A stretch of DNA of 64,000 bases from Kribbella albertanoniae (GTDB taxonomy: Bacteria; Actinomycetota; Actinomycetes; Propionibacteriales; Kribbellaceae). The translations under genes were made by a program, and so were the position numbers. The stretch is from contig NZ_SMKA01000015.1 of NCBI RefSeq assembly GCF_004348455.1, positions 1 through 64,000 on the forward strand, written 5' to 3'. Below the pieces are notes generated by a model that saw only the letters and a program-made list of their open reading frames with translations, did not search any database and was not told where the DNA came from. Below are positions 9,012 through 19,634 of this stretch, in pieces. Within the stretch, counting starts at the first letter, position 1. Each line of letters opens with the position of its first letter.

Positions 9012-10082
9012 ATGACAGCGAACGAGTTCCGGGTCGAGATTCCGCAGGCAGAACTGGACGAATTGCGACGGAGGCTGGAGACGGCTCGCTGGCCGAATCA
9101 GCTGGCCGGCGTCGAGTGGTCATACGGCGTCGAGCTGGGCCGGCTGCGGGAGTTGGCTGAGTACTGGCGAACGTCGTACAACTGGCGGCGCTTCGAGGAC
9201 CGGATCAACGCGATCCCGCAGTACACGACCGAGATCGACGGCCAGCGCCTGCACTTCCTGCACCTGTCCAACCCGGGCAAGCCGGTCCTGCTCCTGCTGC
9301 ACGGCTGGCCGGGTTCTGGCGCCGACTACCTGAGCGTCATCGAGCAACTGGCGGCCGACTTCGCCTTTGTGGTGCCGTCCCTGCCCGGCTTCGGGCTATC
9401 GGGGCCGACGGCAACGACCGGCTGGGGCGCCGAGCGGATCGCCCAGGCCTGCATCACGTTGATGGAGAACCTGGGCTACGACCGGCACGGCGTCCACGGT
9501 TACGACTGGGGTGCGCGGATCGGCCCCGTCATCGCCCGGTCGGCGCCGGACCGCGTGCTCGGCCTGCACCTCGACAGCTACCTCGCCTTCCCGCAAGAAG
9601 ACGAGGAGCTGACCGAGGCCGAGCAGAAGATCCTCAGCGGACTCGACCGCTGGGAATCCGAGCGCTCCGGCTACGCCGCGATCCAAGGCACCCGCCCCCA
9701 GACCCTCGCCTACGCCCTCGACGACTCCCCCATCGGCCAGCTCGCCTGGTTCCTCGAGTGGTACGACGACTACGGCCACCGAGTAGGTGCCATCAGCAAC
9801 GACCTGATCCTGGACGCGGTCACCCTGACCTGGTTCACCGGTACGGCGGGCTCGTCCGGCCGCATCTACCGCGAAGCCGCCGCAAGCTGGGGCGCCGAGA
9901 TCGAGTACTGCCCCGTGCCGACCGGCCTCGCCGTCTTCCCCAACGACAGCACCGTCCGCCGCCTCGCCGAACGCGAGTTCAATGTCGTCCACTACACAGA
10001 GATCAGCGAAGGCGGCCACTTCGGCGCCCTCGAAGTCCCCCACCTCGTTGCCGCAGACCTCAAGTCATTCTTCACAAGCTAA
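9012..10082 (+). CDS. Epoxide hydrolase, EHN-domain alpha/beta hydrolase
   Basis: A 356-residue enzyme, slightly shorter than the usual 370-400. The first 110 residues are the epoxide hydrolase N-terminal domain (FRVEIPQAELDELRRRLETA, WSYGVELGRLRELAEYWRTSY). The alpha/beta hydrolase core follows: oxyanion hole LLLLHGWPGSG (about 98-108), nucleophile Asp in HGYDWGARIG (about 159-168), and catalytic His in EGGHFGALEVP near the C-terminus. It opens epoxides to diols; the natural substrate is unknown, with detoxification or degradation of xenobiotics likely. The Met at 9012 fits the domain start; an upstream extension overlaps the divergent gene. Convergent with IMP dehydrogenase, 5 bp apart. Confidence 0.92.
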   Translation: MTANEFRVEIPQAELDELRRRLETARWPNQLAGVEWSYGVELGRLRELAEYWRTSYNWRRFEDRINAIPQYTTEIDGQRLHFLHLSNPGKPVLLLLHGWPGSGADYLSVIEQLAADFAFVVPSLPGFGLSGPTATTGWGAERIAQACITLMENLGYDRHGVHGYDWGARIGPVIARSAPDRVLGLHLDSYLAFPQEDEELTEAEQKILSGLDRWESERSGYAAIQGTRPQTLAYALDDSPIGQLAWFLEWYDDYGHRVGAISNDLILDAVTLTWFTGTAGSSGRIYREAAASWGAEIEYCPVPTGLAVFPNDSTVRRLAEREFNVVHYTEISEGGHFGALEVPHLVAADLKSFFTS

Positions 10083-10087
10083 CCGAC

Positions 10088-11584
10088 TCAGGCGAGTGTC
10101 GCCGGGGTCTCCCGCAGGGTGACGTTGGCGTGGCTCTCCTGGAAGCTCTGTTCGGATACCAGGGTGAGCCGGGCGGTGGACTGGAACTCCGGCAGTGTGG
10201 TGGAACCGCAGGAGACCATCGTGGTCTTGAGCTTGGCGATGGTCACGGCGAGGCCCTCGTTGAGGTCACCGGCGTAGGGCACGTAGCCGTCGACGCCTTC
10301 CTCGAAGATCAGCCCCTGGCCGCCCTGGCCGTAGCGCTGCCAGTTGCGCGCACGGTTCGAGCCTTCACCCCAGTACTCCTTCACGAAGCCGTCATGCGTG
10401 GCGAGCTTCGCGCCGGCGGCTTGGTCGAAGCGTGCGAAGTACCGTCCCATCATCACGAAGTCGGCTCCCATCGCGAGCGCCAGGGCCACGTGATAGTCAT
10501 GCACCAGCCCGCCGTCGGAGCACACCGGCACATACTCGCCGGTGCGTTCACGGAAGGCATCCCGGGCCGCGGCAACATCCAGGACGGCGCTGGCCTGTCC
10601 ACGACCAATGCCTTTCTGGTCACGGGTGATGCAGATGGAGCCGCCGCCCACACCGACCTTGACGAAGTCGGCACCGGCCTCGGCGAGGAAGGTGAAACCC
10701 TCGCCGTCGACCACGTTGCCGCCGCCGACCGGGATCTCGGGATAGTGCTTCTTCACCCAGGTCAGGGCCTGCGCCTGCCAGTCGCTGTAGCCATCTGACG
10801 AGTCGAAGCACAACACGTCCGCACCCGCTTCCAGCAAGGCGGGGACTCGCTCCTGGTAGTCGTGGGTGTTGATACCCGCGCCGACGCGCAGACGCTTGGC
10901 GGCGTCCACGACCTGATCCGGGAAGCGCTTGTTGTCGGCGTAGTCGGATCGGAAGACCAAGTACTGCAGGTGGCCCTCGTCGTCCAGCACCGGGAGACAG
11001 TCGAGCCGTTCGTCCCACAGCCGGGCGTTGGCCTCGGACAGAGTGGTGTCGGGCCCGGCGTGGGGCAGGTCCGCGATGGGGATCATCCGGCCGCTGACCG
11101 GTCCGTCGAGGTCGTGCCGCTGCGGGTGGAAGTCACGTGAGGTCACCAGGCCGAGCAGGCGGCCGGAAGCACTCCCGTCGTGGGTGACCGCGGCGGTGCT
11201 GTGGCCGGTACGACGCATGACGTCGACCAGCAGGCTCAAGGTGTCGTCGGAATGGACGTTCGTGTCGCTGGTGACGAACCCGGCCTTGAAGTTCTTCACT
11301 CGGCGGACTGCGGCTGCCTGGTCCTGGATCGGCTGGTTGTGGTGCAGAAAACTCAGACCGCCGTTACGCGCGAGGGCGATCGCGAGTTCCGGTGTGCTGA
11401 CGGCCTGCATGATCGCGGAGGTGAACGGGGACTGCAGTTCGATCGCCGAAGGTTCTCCCCCGCGGTATCGCACCAGAGGCGTGCGCAGGTCGACCGTCGC
11501 GGGCGAGCAATCGGTCCGGGTCCGGTTCGGCAGGAGCAGGAACTCGTTGAACGTTCGCGAGACCTCGGCGATGACCTGTGCCAC
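10088..11584 (-). CDS. guaB: IMP dehydrogenase, Tritrichomonas-like type
   Basis: A 498-residue enzyme converting IMP to XMP with NAD. The active-site loop reads [20 protein letters not shown] with the catalytic Cys, the phosphate-binding loop is [10 protein letters not shown], and the mobile flap includes [16 protein letters not shown] with the Arg-Tyr pair. Two CBS-like segments (about residues 85-210) interrupt the barrel. The sequence resembles the Tritrichomonas foetus enzyme more than typical bacterial GuaB (GGSICITR and GIGRGQA rather than GPGSICTTR). I chose GTG at 11584: it follows CAGGAGCAACGA, gives the expected length, and a candidate -10 box (11628-11633) lies upstream inside the longer open frame that starts at 11707. 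Probably a second, divergent IMPDH beside a usual guaB elsewhere; that cannot be seen here. Confidence 0.92.
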   Translation of the reverse strand: MAQVIAEVSRTFNEFLLLPNRTRTDCSPATVDLRTPLVRYRGGEPSAIELQSPFTSAIMQAVSTPELAIALARNGGLSFLHHNQPIQDQAAAVRRVKNFKAGFVTSDTNVHSDDTLSLLVDVMRRTGHSTAAVTHDGSASGRLLGLVTSRDFHPQRHDLDGPVSGRMIPIADLPHAGPDTTLSEANARLWDERLDCLPVLDDEGHLQYLVFRSDYADNKRFPDQVVDAAKRLRVGAGINTHDYQERVPALLEAGADVLCFDSSDGYSDWQAQALTWVKKHYPEIPVGGGNVVDGEGFTFLAEAGADFVKVGVGGGSICITRDQKGIGRGQASAVLDVAAARDAFRERTGEYVPVCSDGGLVHDYHVALALAMGADFVMMGRYFARFDQAAGAKLATHDGFVKEYWGEGSNRARNWQRYGQGGQGLIFEEGVDGYVPYAGDLNEGLAVTIAKLKTTMVSCGSTTLPEFQSTARLTLVSEQSFQESHANVTLRETPATLA

Positions 11585-11627
11585 TCGTTGCTCCTGATCC
11601 GTCGACGGGGTGCGGTCGTGACCTGGC

Positions 11628-11633
11628 ACCCTA
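11628..11633 (-). promoter_or_regulatory. Candidate -10 box for the IMP dehydrogenase
   Basis: TAGGGT on the minus strand, about 44 nt before the chosen GTG at 11584. It supports the shorter start because it falls within the 41-codon upstream extension. Confidence 0.35.
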
Positions 11634-11710
11634 TCGGCTGCCCATCGCCGGCCAGCAGACACCTGCGTGTCGCTGTCCAGCAGCACAGTGCTTCCAGTCG
11701 ACGACATACT

Positions 11711-11732
11711 CCCCCCACTCGCCGGTGGGGGG
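11711..11732 (-). terminator. GC-rich hairpin, probable terminator of the sugar isomerase gene
   Basis: Arms CCCCCCAC (11711-11718) and GTGGGGGG (11725-11732) with a 6-nt loop, 54 bp past the stop of the upstream minus-strand gene. There is no T-run, which is usual in high-GC actinobacteria. The palindrome CTTAGCTAAG lies beside it (11735-11744). Confidence 0.5.
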
Positions 11733-11785
11733 CCCTTAGCTAAGCGGCCTTGGGCCCACCCACCAGACGCCCCGGGTTGCGGTGG

Positions 11786-12787
11786 TTAGGAGGAGAAGGC
11801 TGCGTCGAAGGAGGCGGTGGGTGGGTCGAAGGCTAGGGTGCGGACGAAGGTGAGGGCTTCGGCGGCGCCGACGAGGCGGTCCATGCCGGCGTCTTCCCAT
11901 TCGACGGAGATCGGGCCGGTGTAGCCGATCGTGTTGAGCATTCGGAAGCAGGCTTCCCAGGGGACGTCGCCGTGGCCGGTGGAGACGAAGTCCCAGCCGC
12001 GGCGGGGGTCACCCCAGGCCAGGTGGGAGCCCATGCGGCCGTTGCGGCCGTTGCCTACCTGGCGTTTCGCGTCCTTGCAGTCGACGTGGTAGATGCGGTC
12101 CTTGAAGTCCCAGAGGAAGCCGACCGGGTCGAGGTCCTGCCAGACGAAGTGCGACGGGTCCCAGTTCAGGCCGAAGGCCTCGCGGTGGCCGATCGCTTCC
12201 AGGGTGGCGGTGGTCGACCAGTAGTCGTAGGCGATCTCGGACGGGTGCACCTCGTGGGCGAACCGGACGCCGACCTCGTCGAAGACGTCCAGGATCGGGT
12301 TCCAGCGGTCCGCGAAGTCGCGGTAGCCGGCCTCGATCATCGCCGGTGGGACCGGCGGGAACATCGCGACGGTCTTCCAGATCGACGAGCCGGTGAAGCC
12401 GACGACGACATCGACACCCAGCGCCCGGGCGGCCCGGGCAGTCGTCTCCATCTCCGTGGCCGCGCGCTGCCGAACGCCCTCGGGGTCACCGTCGCCCCAG
12501 ATGTGGGCCGGCAGGATCGCCTGGTGCCGCTGGTCGATCGGGTCGTCGCAGATCGCCTGGCCGAGCAGGTGGTTCGAGATCGTCCAGACCTTGAGGTTGT
12601 GCTTCTCCAGGATGTCCAGCCGGTCTCGCACGTACGCCGGGTCTTCGGCAGCGCGCCGTACGTCGAGGTGGTCGCCCCAGCAGGCGATCTCCAGGCCGTC
12701 GTACCCCCAGGAGGAGGCCAGCCGGGCCACCTCCTCGAACGGCAGGTCGGCCCACTGGCCGGTGAACAGGGTGATCGGTCGTGCCAT
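11786..12787 (-). CDS. Sugar phosphate isomerase/epimerase, AP-endonuclease-2-like TIM barrel
   Basis: A 333-residue TIM-barrel protein. The ATG at 12787 follows GGAGGAGAAGGC; the longer open frame to 12991 crosses a terminator and is rejected. Metal-ligand and barrel motifs of the xylose isomerase-like family are seen: [14 protein letters not shown] (about residues 27-40), [43 protein letters not shown] and [10 protein letters not shown], giving Glu, Asp, His and Glu for a divalent metal. Such enzymes isomerise or epimerise sugars, inositols and keto-sugars. It lies downstream of the ROK-controlled sugar block but has its own promoter region after two hairpins, and GAGAGCGCTCTC 115 bp upstream is an operator candidate. 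Confidence 0.88.
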   Translation of the reverse strand: MARPITLFTGQWADLPFEEVARLASSWGYDGLEIACWGDHLDVRRAAEDPAYVRDRLDILEKHNLKVWTISNHLLGQAICDDPIDQRHQAILPAHIWGDGDPEGVRQRAATEMETTARAARALGVDVVVGFTGSSIWKTVAMFPPVPPAMIEAGYRDFADRWNPILDVFDEVGVRFAHEVHPSEIAYDYWSTTATLEAIGHREAFGLNWDPSHFVWQDLDPVGFLWDFKDRIYHVDCKDAKRQVGNGRNGRMGSHLAWGDPRRGWDFVSTGHGDVPWEACFRMLNTIGYTGPISVEWEDAGMDRLVGAAEALTFVRTLAFDPPTASFDAAFSS

Positions 12788-12833
12788 GCCTTCTCCTCCA
12801 TTTTTACTATCGATGCAGTTGACTGAAGTTGGT

Positions 12834-12871
12834 GTCCCCGGCGGCACCGGAGCGCGGGTACCGCCGGGGAC
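12834..12871 (-). terminator. Second GC-rich hairpin before the sugar isomerase gene
   Basis: Perfect 11-bp arms GTCCCCGGCGG (12834-12844) and CCGCCGGGGAC (12861-12871), 16-nt loop. It follows the hairpin at 12918-12948 on the minus strand, so it is either a tandem terminator or part of the leader of the gene starting at 12787. Confidence 0.45.
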
Positions 12872-12901
12872 GAGGACCGGATGGTCCCCCGCCGGCCGCC
12901 G

Positions 12902-12913
12902 GAGAGCGCTCTC
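12902..12913. promoter_or_regulatory. GAGAGCGCTCTC palindrome, candidate LacI-type operator
   Basis: This is the only intergenic copy of a 12-bp palindrome that recurs in the first 29 kb. LacI-family operators in actinobacteria (for example CebR sites) share the centre GAGCGCTC. Here it lies between the terminator of the ThuA/dehydrogenase gene and the sugar isomerase gene. Confidence 0.4.
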
Positions 12914-12917
12914 TGGT

Positions 12918-12948
12918 GTTCCCGGGTGGGGCCGAACCACCCGGGAAC
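12918..12948 (-). terminator. Terminator hairpin after the ThuA/dehydrogenase gene
   Basis: Perfect 12-bp arms GTTCCCGGGTGG (12918-12929) and CCACCCGGGAAC (12937-12948) with a 7-nt loop, 57 bp past the stop codon at 13005. Probably ends the long leftward sugar operon. Confidence 0.7.
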
Positions 12949-13004
12949 GGAGCGTTCTCCCGCAACGGCGTTCATGAGATCCCGCTCTCACGGGATCGGG
13001 ATCG

Positions 13005-16000
13005 TTAGCGGATCTTGCTCCTCAGGTCCTGGCCGACCGCGATCAGCAACGTCCGTGTGGGCACGTCCTTGACCGTCTTGGCCTGGTGGAGGAACAAGTC
13101 GATGGCGACGCGGGCGACCAGGGGCTGGTTCCGGGCGACGGCACGTTCCGCCAGCCCGAGCTGCACCTTCATCGCCGTGGCTGTTCCCGCTGGGATCTTC
13201 CCGGCGGCACGGAAGCGCTCGACGAGCTTCACCGCCTCCGGGTACGACGTGACGACGGTGAACGGCACCGTCGTCACCGACTTGTTGCCTGCAGCATCGA
13301 GCGCGGTAGCGGTCAACTGATGAGCACCGAGCCCGAGCGCAGCACCGTCAAGCTTCCCGCCGGCCGGCACTGGCTTCCCATCGATGGCCAAGGTCACGCT
13401 GGCCGGACCGGACCCCGCATCCGCAGCCTTGGCACTGACGGTCGCCGTTGACGCGACCCCGAGCGACGCACCGGCCGCGAGACCACTCACGGTTGCGGTC
13501 GGCGCCGTACGGTCGATCTTCACCGTCACCGTCGACGGTTCCGACACATTGCCCGCGGTGTCGGACGCCCGCACCTGCAACGTGTGCGTGCCGTCGGCCC
13601 TGAATTTCACCGGAGCCGTGTACTCGGACCAGTTGCCGTCGCCAACCTTCTGCTCGAGATACGTCTGACCACCTTGGTCGTCCGTCCCGAGAGCAGTTGC
13701 CGTGACCTCGTCGACCCACCAACCGGCCGCACCACTTGGCGTGGCCGGATTCAGCGAGAGCGCCACCGTCGGCGCCGTCGTGTCCCGGACCAGCTTGAAG
13801 TACTCGAACCGAGCCGTCTTCGAAGCGACCTGGTCGACCCCGAACGCATAGACCCCGAACTTCGCCCCAGTCGCCAGCGCAGTGTTCGCCACCGACTGCA
13901 TCGCAGTCCAGGTCAACCCGTCCGAACTGTAGGAGCCGGTGAAGTTCGACCCCTTCTTGGCCAACCGGAACCACCAGATGCCCTGCGTCGCCCCAGCACC
14001 CGGCTGCGGCTGCTGCAGTACGTCGCCGACCTCACTCCGCAACTCCAAACCCCGAGCAACCGGAGAACCGGACGGGTTCGTGGTCAGGTAGTCCAGCTTC
14101 ACGTAGTTCGCGTCGTCCTTGTAGACCATCAACCCGGCCTGCTGAAACGCCTCGTCGAACGACGAACCGTCCACCTTCGTCTCGATCGTCCAGTCACCGT
14201 CAGGAGCCGGCTGCAACATCAGGTTCCGCGGGTTCGTCGCCGTCCCCTGGTAGATGTCGCCCTTGCTGGTGTCGATCTCGAGACCGCCACCGGTGACCCG
14301 GTACGCCGCGGGATCCGGCCGCACGGTCTCCGCCCAGCGGCACGCGTCGAGCGTCGTACCGGTGAACTCGTCATCCGGCGCCGGCTGCTCGGCGGTGTCG
14401 TCCGGCGTCAGCTGGAAGTAGTCGAACGCCGCCGTGATCGGGAGTGCCTCGGTCCGGTTCGCCAGCCCGAACATTCCGATCCGCGGGTTCGAGATCCCGG
14501 CCAGCTGCTTGGTCTCCGGCATCTCGGTGAAGGTCGCGCCATCAGCCGAGTACGACGCCTTGAGGTTCGCGCCGTCGGAGGTGAACCGCACCCACACGGT
14601 GTCCGGGTACGCCGCACCCAGGTTGGCCGTGTTCGATCCGGTGACCTCGTTCGGTACGCCGTTCTCCTCGCGGATGAACTGGAAGATCCGATCGGCCGCC
14701 GACGGCGCACCGGTCGACCGGCCCTGGATCACCATCTTCGCGTAGTTGTCGTCGTCGCCGTACAAGAGCAACCCGGCCTGCTGATACGCCAGCCGAGCCG
14801 GCATCGTCAGCTTCGTGGTCGCCTGCCAGCCACCGGCCGGCAACGGCTGCAGCACGAGGTTCGGCGTACCCGTGTTTCCGGTGCCATAGATGTCAGTTGC
14901 CGTCAGCGGGAGCGACAACTTGCCATCGGCAACCGACATCTCCTGGTTGCCTCGGACAACCGATGACCAGCGACCCGTGTTCAGAGCAGTCCCGTCGAAT
15001 CCGTCGGAACGTCCGGTCAGGCAGGTCGGGAGCGACGGCGAATCCACCGTGACCACGACCTTCGCCGTACCGGCCGCACCTCGGGCGTCCGTCACAGTCA
15101 CGACCGCGGTATGCGTCCCTGCCGTGGTGTAGGTGTGACTGACCGACGCTCCGGTGGCCGTCCCACCATCACCGAAGCTCCACGCATAGCTGAGCGGCAG
15201 GTCGCCTTCCGGATCGGTCGCAGCCGCCGTGAAGTCGACCTTCAGCGGTGCCTTGCCCTGCGTGGTCGAGGCCTCCACCGTCACCGCCGGGCGCTCGTTC
15301 TCCGTGACGCCCTTGCCGATGAACTTCACCCAGTTGACGTTCAGCTGCCCAGTCGTCTTCACGAAGTACAACGGGCCGCTCGCCAGCGACGCGCCACTCA
15401 CCGGCGCGGTGAAGTTGCCGTACGTCTGCCAACCACCGGTCGGCGTCACCTGAATGGTCGCGATCACCGGACCATCAGTGGGCGAACCCTGCCGGACCTG
15501 CACAGTCGCACCGAGCTCCGGAGATGCCGCCCGCAGTTGGAGCTGCCCGATGTTGGTCAGGTTGGTGGGCTTCCAACCCCACCAGTCGCCGTCCTCGATC
15601 CAGCCGATGTTCTTGCCACCGCCGGCAGTATCACCAGTGTCCTCAGTCTGTACGCCGGGTGTCGTACCCGGACCGCCGGTCTCGCTGAAGTACTCGGCCT
15701 CACGCAGTTTGGGTTGCAGCTGGACGATCTTCTCGGTGGTGATCCGGCCGGTCCCCGGTGCACCCTTGTCGGTGTACTTCACCTTGATCAGGCCGAAGAT
15801 GTTCGCCCCGACATGGCCCTGGTCGCCGTTCACCGGGATGACCGCCCCGCAACCGCGGTACTCCTCGTAGTCGTGCGCGTGCTCGTCATGCCCGAGCGCC
15901 GGCTTCGTGACGACGTCGTTGCAGTCGACCGTCCCGTCCTCGGGATCCGTGACCGTCACCTTGTAGCGAACGGTGTCCCCGAAGTCGAAGAACCCACCGT

Positions 16001-18386
16001 CCGGCGGAGCCTCGACGGTGATCGTCGGCGCGGTGTTGCCGGCCGTGATCGTCTGATTCGAGACCGCCGTCCGCCCGTCCGCATCCGACACGGTCAACCG
16101 GGCCGTGAACACGCCTGGCGTCGTGTAGGTGTACGACGGTTTGGCCTCGGTACTGTCGGTCGTCCCGTTGCCGTCGAAGTCCCAGGCGAGCGTGATCGGC
16201 TGCCCGTCCGGATCACGCGACCCGGTCGAGTCGAACGCGACGACGAGCGGAGTCGGCCCGGATGTCTTGTCGGTCGAGAACTGGGCGATCGGCGCCCGAT
16301 TCCCTTGCACGTAGTCGATCCGGTAGATGCCGGAGTCGGCGTTGTTCCCGCCGAAGCCACTCCCCCACTCGATCACGTACAGAGCGCCGTCCGGCCCGAA
16401 CTGCAACGCGTGCGGCCGGATGAAGCTCAACCCGGACAGCATCCGGGACACGTCATTGACACCGCTGCGGGCGTCGTTCAGCTGGACCGAGAACAGCCGG
16501 CTGTCGTTCCAGTCGGCGAACACTGCCTTGCCGTCGAAGTACGCCGGCCACTTGCGATCCGACGTACTGGCGGCGTCGAACTTGTACGCACCACTCGTCA
16601 TCGGCGCGCCGCTGCCACCGATCTCCGGAACACCCGTGGTCGACTTACCCATCCACAGCGAGGCCGGGATTGCCGCCGGCAACTGGTTGATACCGGTGTT
16701 GTTCGGCGAGTTGTTGACCGGAGCGTTGCAGTTGAAGGTCGCTCCCGACGTGCCGGTCGCGAAGTCATGATCGTTGTACGGCGTATTCGCGCCGACGCAG
16801 TACGGCCAACCGTAGAACCCGGGCTTGTCGAGGACATCCCATTCGACTCGACCATCCGGACCACGCGTCGGGGATACCTGGCCGGCGTCCGGACCGTAGT
16901 CGGCGACGAACAGGTTGTTCGTGGTCGGGTCGATGCCGATCCGGAACGGGTTCCGGAAGCCCATCGCGTAGATCTCCGGCCGGGTCTTCGCCGTACCGGA
17001 GGGGAACATGTTGCCGTCCGGGATCGTGTACGTCCCGTCCGCCTCCGGGTGGATCCGCAGGATCTTGCCGTTCAGCACGTTGCTGTTCGCGGAGCTGCCC
17101 TGGGAGTCCCAGGCCGAGCGGCCCGCGCGCTCGTCGATCGGTGAGTAGCCGTCGGAGTCGAACGGGTTCCGATTGTCGCCGGTGGCAACGAAAAGGTTGC
17201 CGTTGCCATCGAACTCCAGTGCGCCACCCGCGTGACAGCACTGGTCGCGCTGGGTGTCGACCCGCAGCACCTGCTTCTCGCTGGCCAGTTCCAAGGTGTC
17301 ACCAGTCACCTTGAACCGGGAGACCCGGTCATGTGGATCGGGCCCGGCCGGCGAGTAGTACAGATAGAGGAAGCCGTTGGTGTCGAAGGCCGGGTCGAGC
17401 GCGATCCCCAGCAGCCCGAACTCCTGACCCGTATAGACACTCAGGGTCCCCGCCGTCACCACGGTGCCGTCAGTCTTGACGATCTTCACCGCGCCGTTCC
17501 GGTCGATGTAGAAGACCCGGCCGTCCTTCGCGATGGTCAGTTCCATCGGGTTCGACGTGTTGTCGTCGAGCGTGACCTTCTGGTAGCTGTCGCTCAGCGA
17601 CGCACCGCAGTCAGCCGGCAGCACGCCTGCCGCAGTCTTGATACCGCCCAGCATGACGTTGCGGAACTCCGGTTCGGAGAACGAGGCGATCGTGTGACCC
17701 ATGCCGGTGTACCAGGCGCGGCCGCCGTCGTAGTCCTGGCACCACGTGATCGGGTGCTCGACGCCCATGTTCCCGCCGGTGTACGTCGATTCGTCCAGCG
17801 ACTCCAGCACGTGCACGGTTCCGCGCGGGTTGGTCTTGTAGTTGTACCACTCGTCGGTCCGCTGCCAACTGGTCGGCGCTTCGGCGGTCGACGGGTGCGC
17901 GTGATCCTCGGTCTTCACGGTCGCGGTCGGCGTACCGGGTGGGTGGCTGTCGAAGTAGCTGCCGACCAACTTCCCGTACCACGGCCAGTCGTACTCCGTG
18001 TCCGACGCCGCATGAATGCCGGCGTACCCGCCACCGCCCTTGATGTAGCGCTCGAATGCTGCCTGCTGATCGGCGTTCAGTACGTCGCCGGTCGTGGACA
18101 GCCAGATGACCACCTCGTACTTGGCCAGCTCGGTGTCGTTGAACAGCGCGGCGTCCTCGGTCGCGGTGACCGTGAAGTTGTTGCCTGCAGCAAGCTCCTG
18201 GATCGCCTGGATCCCCGCCGGGATCGAGTCGTGCCGGAAGCCGGCGGTCTTGCTGAAGATCAGAGCGTTGAAGGTTTCGTCACCGTGGCCCGGATGGGCC
18301 CGGGCGGGTAGCGGGGCCAGTAAGGCCGCGATCAGGGCGAGCACGAGCGCACACATGGCTGTGCCGTGCCTGCGTAGCTGGATCAT
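13005..18386 (-). CDS. Giant secreted ThuA / PQQ-type sugar dehydrogenase with PKD, CBM6, DUF1349 and FIMAH domains
   Basis: A 1793-residue exported protein. The ATG at 18386 follows GAGGAGCTCCGC and opens a Sec signal (cleavage near LPARAHP, about residue 30). Domains in order: ThuA-like glutamine-amidotransferase fold (about 40-255; [29 protein letters not shown]); glucose/sorbosone dehydrogenase beta-propeller (about 270-700; [28 protein letters not shown]); PKD (about 705-790); a cadherin-like segment; CBM6 (about 900-1025); PKD (about 1030-1115); two DUF1349 concanavalin-like domains (about 1120-1310 and 1320-1505); two Ig-like domains; and a FIMAH C-terminal domain (about 1700-1793). 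It probably binds polysaccharide and oxidises or processes sugars outside the cell. It lies 87 bp downstream of xylA and is probably co-transcribed. The ThuA catalytic role is uncertain. Confidence 0.9.
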   Translation of the reverse strand: MIQLRRHGTAMCALVLALIAALLAPLPARAHPGHGDETFNALIFSKTAGFRHDSIPAGIQAIQELAAGNNFTVTATEDAALFNDTELAKYEVVIWLSTTGDVLNADQQAAFERYIKGGGGYAGIHAASDTEYDWPWYGKLVGSYFDSHPPGTPTATVKTEDHAHPSTAEAPTSWQRTDEWYNYKTNPRGTVHVLESLDESTYTGGNMGVEHPITWCQDYDGGRAWYTGMGHTIASFSEPEFRNVMLGGIKTAAGVLPADCGASLSDSYQKVTLDDNTSNPMELTIAKDGRVFYIDRNGAVKIVKTDGTVVTAGTLSVYTGQEFGLLGIALDPAFDTNGFLYLYYSPAGPDPHDRVSRFKVTGDTLELASEKQVLRVDTQRDQCCHAGGALEFDGNGNLFVATGDNRNPFDSDGYSPIDERAGRSAWDSQGSSANSNVLNGKILRIHPEADGTYTIPDGNMFPSGTAKTRPEIYAMGFRNPFRIGIDPTTNNLFVADYGPDAGQVSPTRGPDGRVEWDVLDKPGFYGWPYCVGANTPYNDHDFATGTSGATFNCNAPVNNSPNNTGINQLPAAIPASLWMGKSTTGVPEIGGSGAPMTSGAYKFDAASTSDRKWPAYFDGKAVFADWNDSRLFSVQLNDARSGVNDVSRMLSGLSFIRPHALQFGPDGALYVIEWGSGFGGNNADSGIYRIDYVQGNRAPIAQFSTDKTSGPTPLVVAFDSTGSRDPDGQPITLAWDFDGNGTTDSTEAKPSYTYTTPGVFTARLTVSDADGRTAVSNQTITAGNTAPTITVEAPPDGGFFDFGDTVRYKVTVTDPEDGTVDCNDVVTKPALGHDEHAHDYEEYRGCGAVIPVNGDQGHVGANIFGLIKVKYTDKGAPGTGRITTEKIVQLQPKLREAEYFSETGGPGTTPGVQTEDTGDTAGGGKNIGWIEDGDWWGWKPTNLTNIGQLQLRAASPELGATVQVRQGSPTDGPVIATIQVTPTGGWQTYGNFTAPVSGASLASGPLYFVKTTGQLNVNWVKFIGKGVTENERPAVTVEASTTQGKAPLKVDFTAAATDPEGDLPLSYAWSFGDGGTATGASVSHTYTTAGTHTAVVTVTDARGAAGTAKVVVTVDSPSLPTCLTGRSDGFDGTALNTGRWSSVVRGNQEMSVADGKLSLPLTATDIYGTGNTGTPNLVLQPLPAGGWQATTKLTMPARLAYQQAGLLLYGDDDNYAKMVIQGRSTGAPSAADRIFQFIREENGVPNEVTGSNTANLGAAYPDTVWVRFTSDGANLKASYSADGATFTEMPETKQLAGISNPRIGMFGLANRTEALPITAAFDYFQLTPDDTAEQPAPDDEFTGTTLDACRWAETVRPDPAAYRVTGGGLEIDTSKGDIYQGTATNPRNLMLQPAPDGDWTIETKVDGSSFDEAFQQAGLMVYKDDANYVKLDYLTTNPSGSPVARGLELRSEVGDVLQQPQPGAGATQGIWWFRLAKKGSNFTGSYSSDGLTWTAMQSVANTALATGAKFGVYAFGVDQVASKTARFEYFKLVRDTTAPTVALSLNPATPSGAAGWWVDEVTATALGTDDQGGQTYLEQKVGDGNWSEYTAPVKFRADGTHTLQVRASDTAGNVSEPSTVTVKIDRTAPTATVSGLAAGASLGVASTATVSAKAADAGSGPASVTLAIDGKPVPAGGKLDGAALGLGAHQLTATALDAAGNKSVTTVPFTVVTSYPEAVKLVERFRAAGKIPAGTATAMKVQLGLAERAVARNQPLVARVAIDLFLHQAKTVKDVPTRTLLIAVGQDLRSKIR

Positions 18387-18473
18387 GCGGAGCTCCTCAT
18401 GGGTCGGATAAGGTGCGCGCTCCATCTATTCCCGTGCTCTGCCCTGCGCGGGACGTAAGTACTACCAGCTGAG

Positions 18474-19634
18474 TCAGCGAACGCCGAGCAGGTGCTCCAT
18501 CGCCAGCTGGTCCAGCTTCTCGAACCCGAGTCCGCGCTCGGCCAGCGCGTTCGGGTCGTAGGACTGGGCACGGAGGTCGGCCAGACTCTCACCCTCGGCC
18601 AGGGTGGGTTCGGACAACTCCGCGACGCGGGCCGCGGCCAGCGCTTCGGTCACTTCCGGGTCGGCCCGGAACGCCGCCACCTTCTCCCGCAGGATCAGGT
18701 AGTTGCGCATACAGCCCCGCGCGGTCTCCCAGACGCCTTCCTCGTCCTCGGTGCGCGGCGGCTTGTAGTCGAAGTGCACGTATCCGTCGTACCCGGGCTG
18801 TCCTTCGGCGCCCTGCAGTACGTCGACCGTCCAGAACGCCTCGCGGAGATTCCCGGCCCCGAACCGCAGGTCCTGGTCGAACCGCGGACCGTGCTGCCCG
18901 TTGAGGTCGATGTGGTAGAGCTTCCCGTGCCACAGCGCCTGGGCGATCCCGTGCGCGTAGTTCAGGCCGGCCATCTGCTCGTGCCCGACCTCGGGGTTGA
19001 TCCCGACCAGCTCCGGGTCCGCGAGATCGTTGATGAAGGCAATCGCATGGCCGATCGACGGCAGCAGGATGTCACCGCGCGGCTCGTTCGGCTTCGGCTC
19101 GAGGGCGAACCGGATGTTGTAGCCCTGCTCGCGCACGTACGCGCACAGGATGTCCATCGACTCCTTGTACCGGTCGAGTGCGGCCCGGACGTCCTTCGAA
19201 CCGCCGGACTCCGCACCTTCGCGACCGCCCCACAGCACGTACGTCGACGCGCCCAGCTCGGCGGCCAGGTCGACGTTGCGCAGGATCTTGGCCAGCGCGT
19301 ACCGCCGTACCTGGCGATCGTTGGCGGTCAGGCCGCCGTCCTTGAAGACCGGGTGGCTGAACAGGTTCGTGGTCGCCATCTCCACGACGATGCCGGTCTC
19401 GGCCAGTGCCTTGCTGAAGCGTTCCAGGGTCTGGGTCCGGGTGCTGTCGTCCGGCACCAGGTCGTCGTCGTGGAACGAGATGGCGGCGGCGCCGAGCTCG
19501 GCGAGCTTCTCCACCGCGTGGACCGGGTCCATCGCGGGGCGGACCGCCGTACCGAAGACGTCGACGCCTTCCCAGCCTACGGTCCAGAGACCGAAGGAGA
19601 ACTTGTCATCTCTACTAGGCGTATATGAGGTCAT
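18474..19634 (-). CDS. xylA: Xylose isomerase
   Basis: A 386-residue class I actinobacterial xylose isomerase, close to the Streptomyces length of about 388. It converts D-xylose to D-xylulose (and glucose to fructose) with two divalent metals. Visible motifs: catalytic His in [10 protein letters not shown] (about residues 51-60), [10 protein letters not shown], metal-binding [12 protein letters not shown] (about 177-188), [15 protein letters not shown] (about 213-227) and [19 protein letters not shown]. The ATG overlaps the TGA of the upstream dehydrogenase as ATGA, which fixes the start and implies translational coupling. No xylulokinase gene is present in the window. Confidence 0.95.
   Translation of the reverse strand: MTSYTPSRDDKFSFGLWTVGWEGVDVFGTAVRPAMDPVHAVEKLAELGAAAISFHDDDLVPDDSTRTQTLERFSKALAETGIVVEMATTNLFSHPVFKDGGLTANDRQVRRYALAKILRNVDLAAELGASTYVLWGGREGAESGGSKDVRAALDRYKESMDILCAYVREQGYNIRFALEPKPNEPRGDILLPSIGHAIAFINDLADPELVGINPEVGHEQMAGLNYAHGIAQALWHGKLYHIDLNGQHGPRFDQDLRFGAGNLREAFWTVDVLQGAEGQPGYDGYVHFDYKPPRTEDEEGVWETARGCMRNYLILREKVAAFRADPEVTEALAAARVAELSEPTLAEGESLADLRAQSYDPNALAERGLGFEKLDQLAMEHLLGVR

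Noticed and set aside
11585-11707. N-terminal extension of IMP dehydrogenase from ATG 11707
   Set aside because: A GTG at 11584 has a better ribosome binding site, gives the family length, and a -10 box lies within the extension.
15111-17144. A 677-codon plus-strand open frame
   Set aside because: Shadow of the ThuA/dehydrogenase gene; arginine-rich with no domain.
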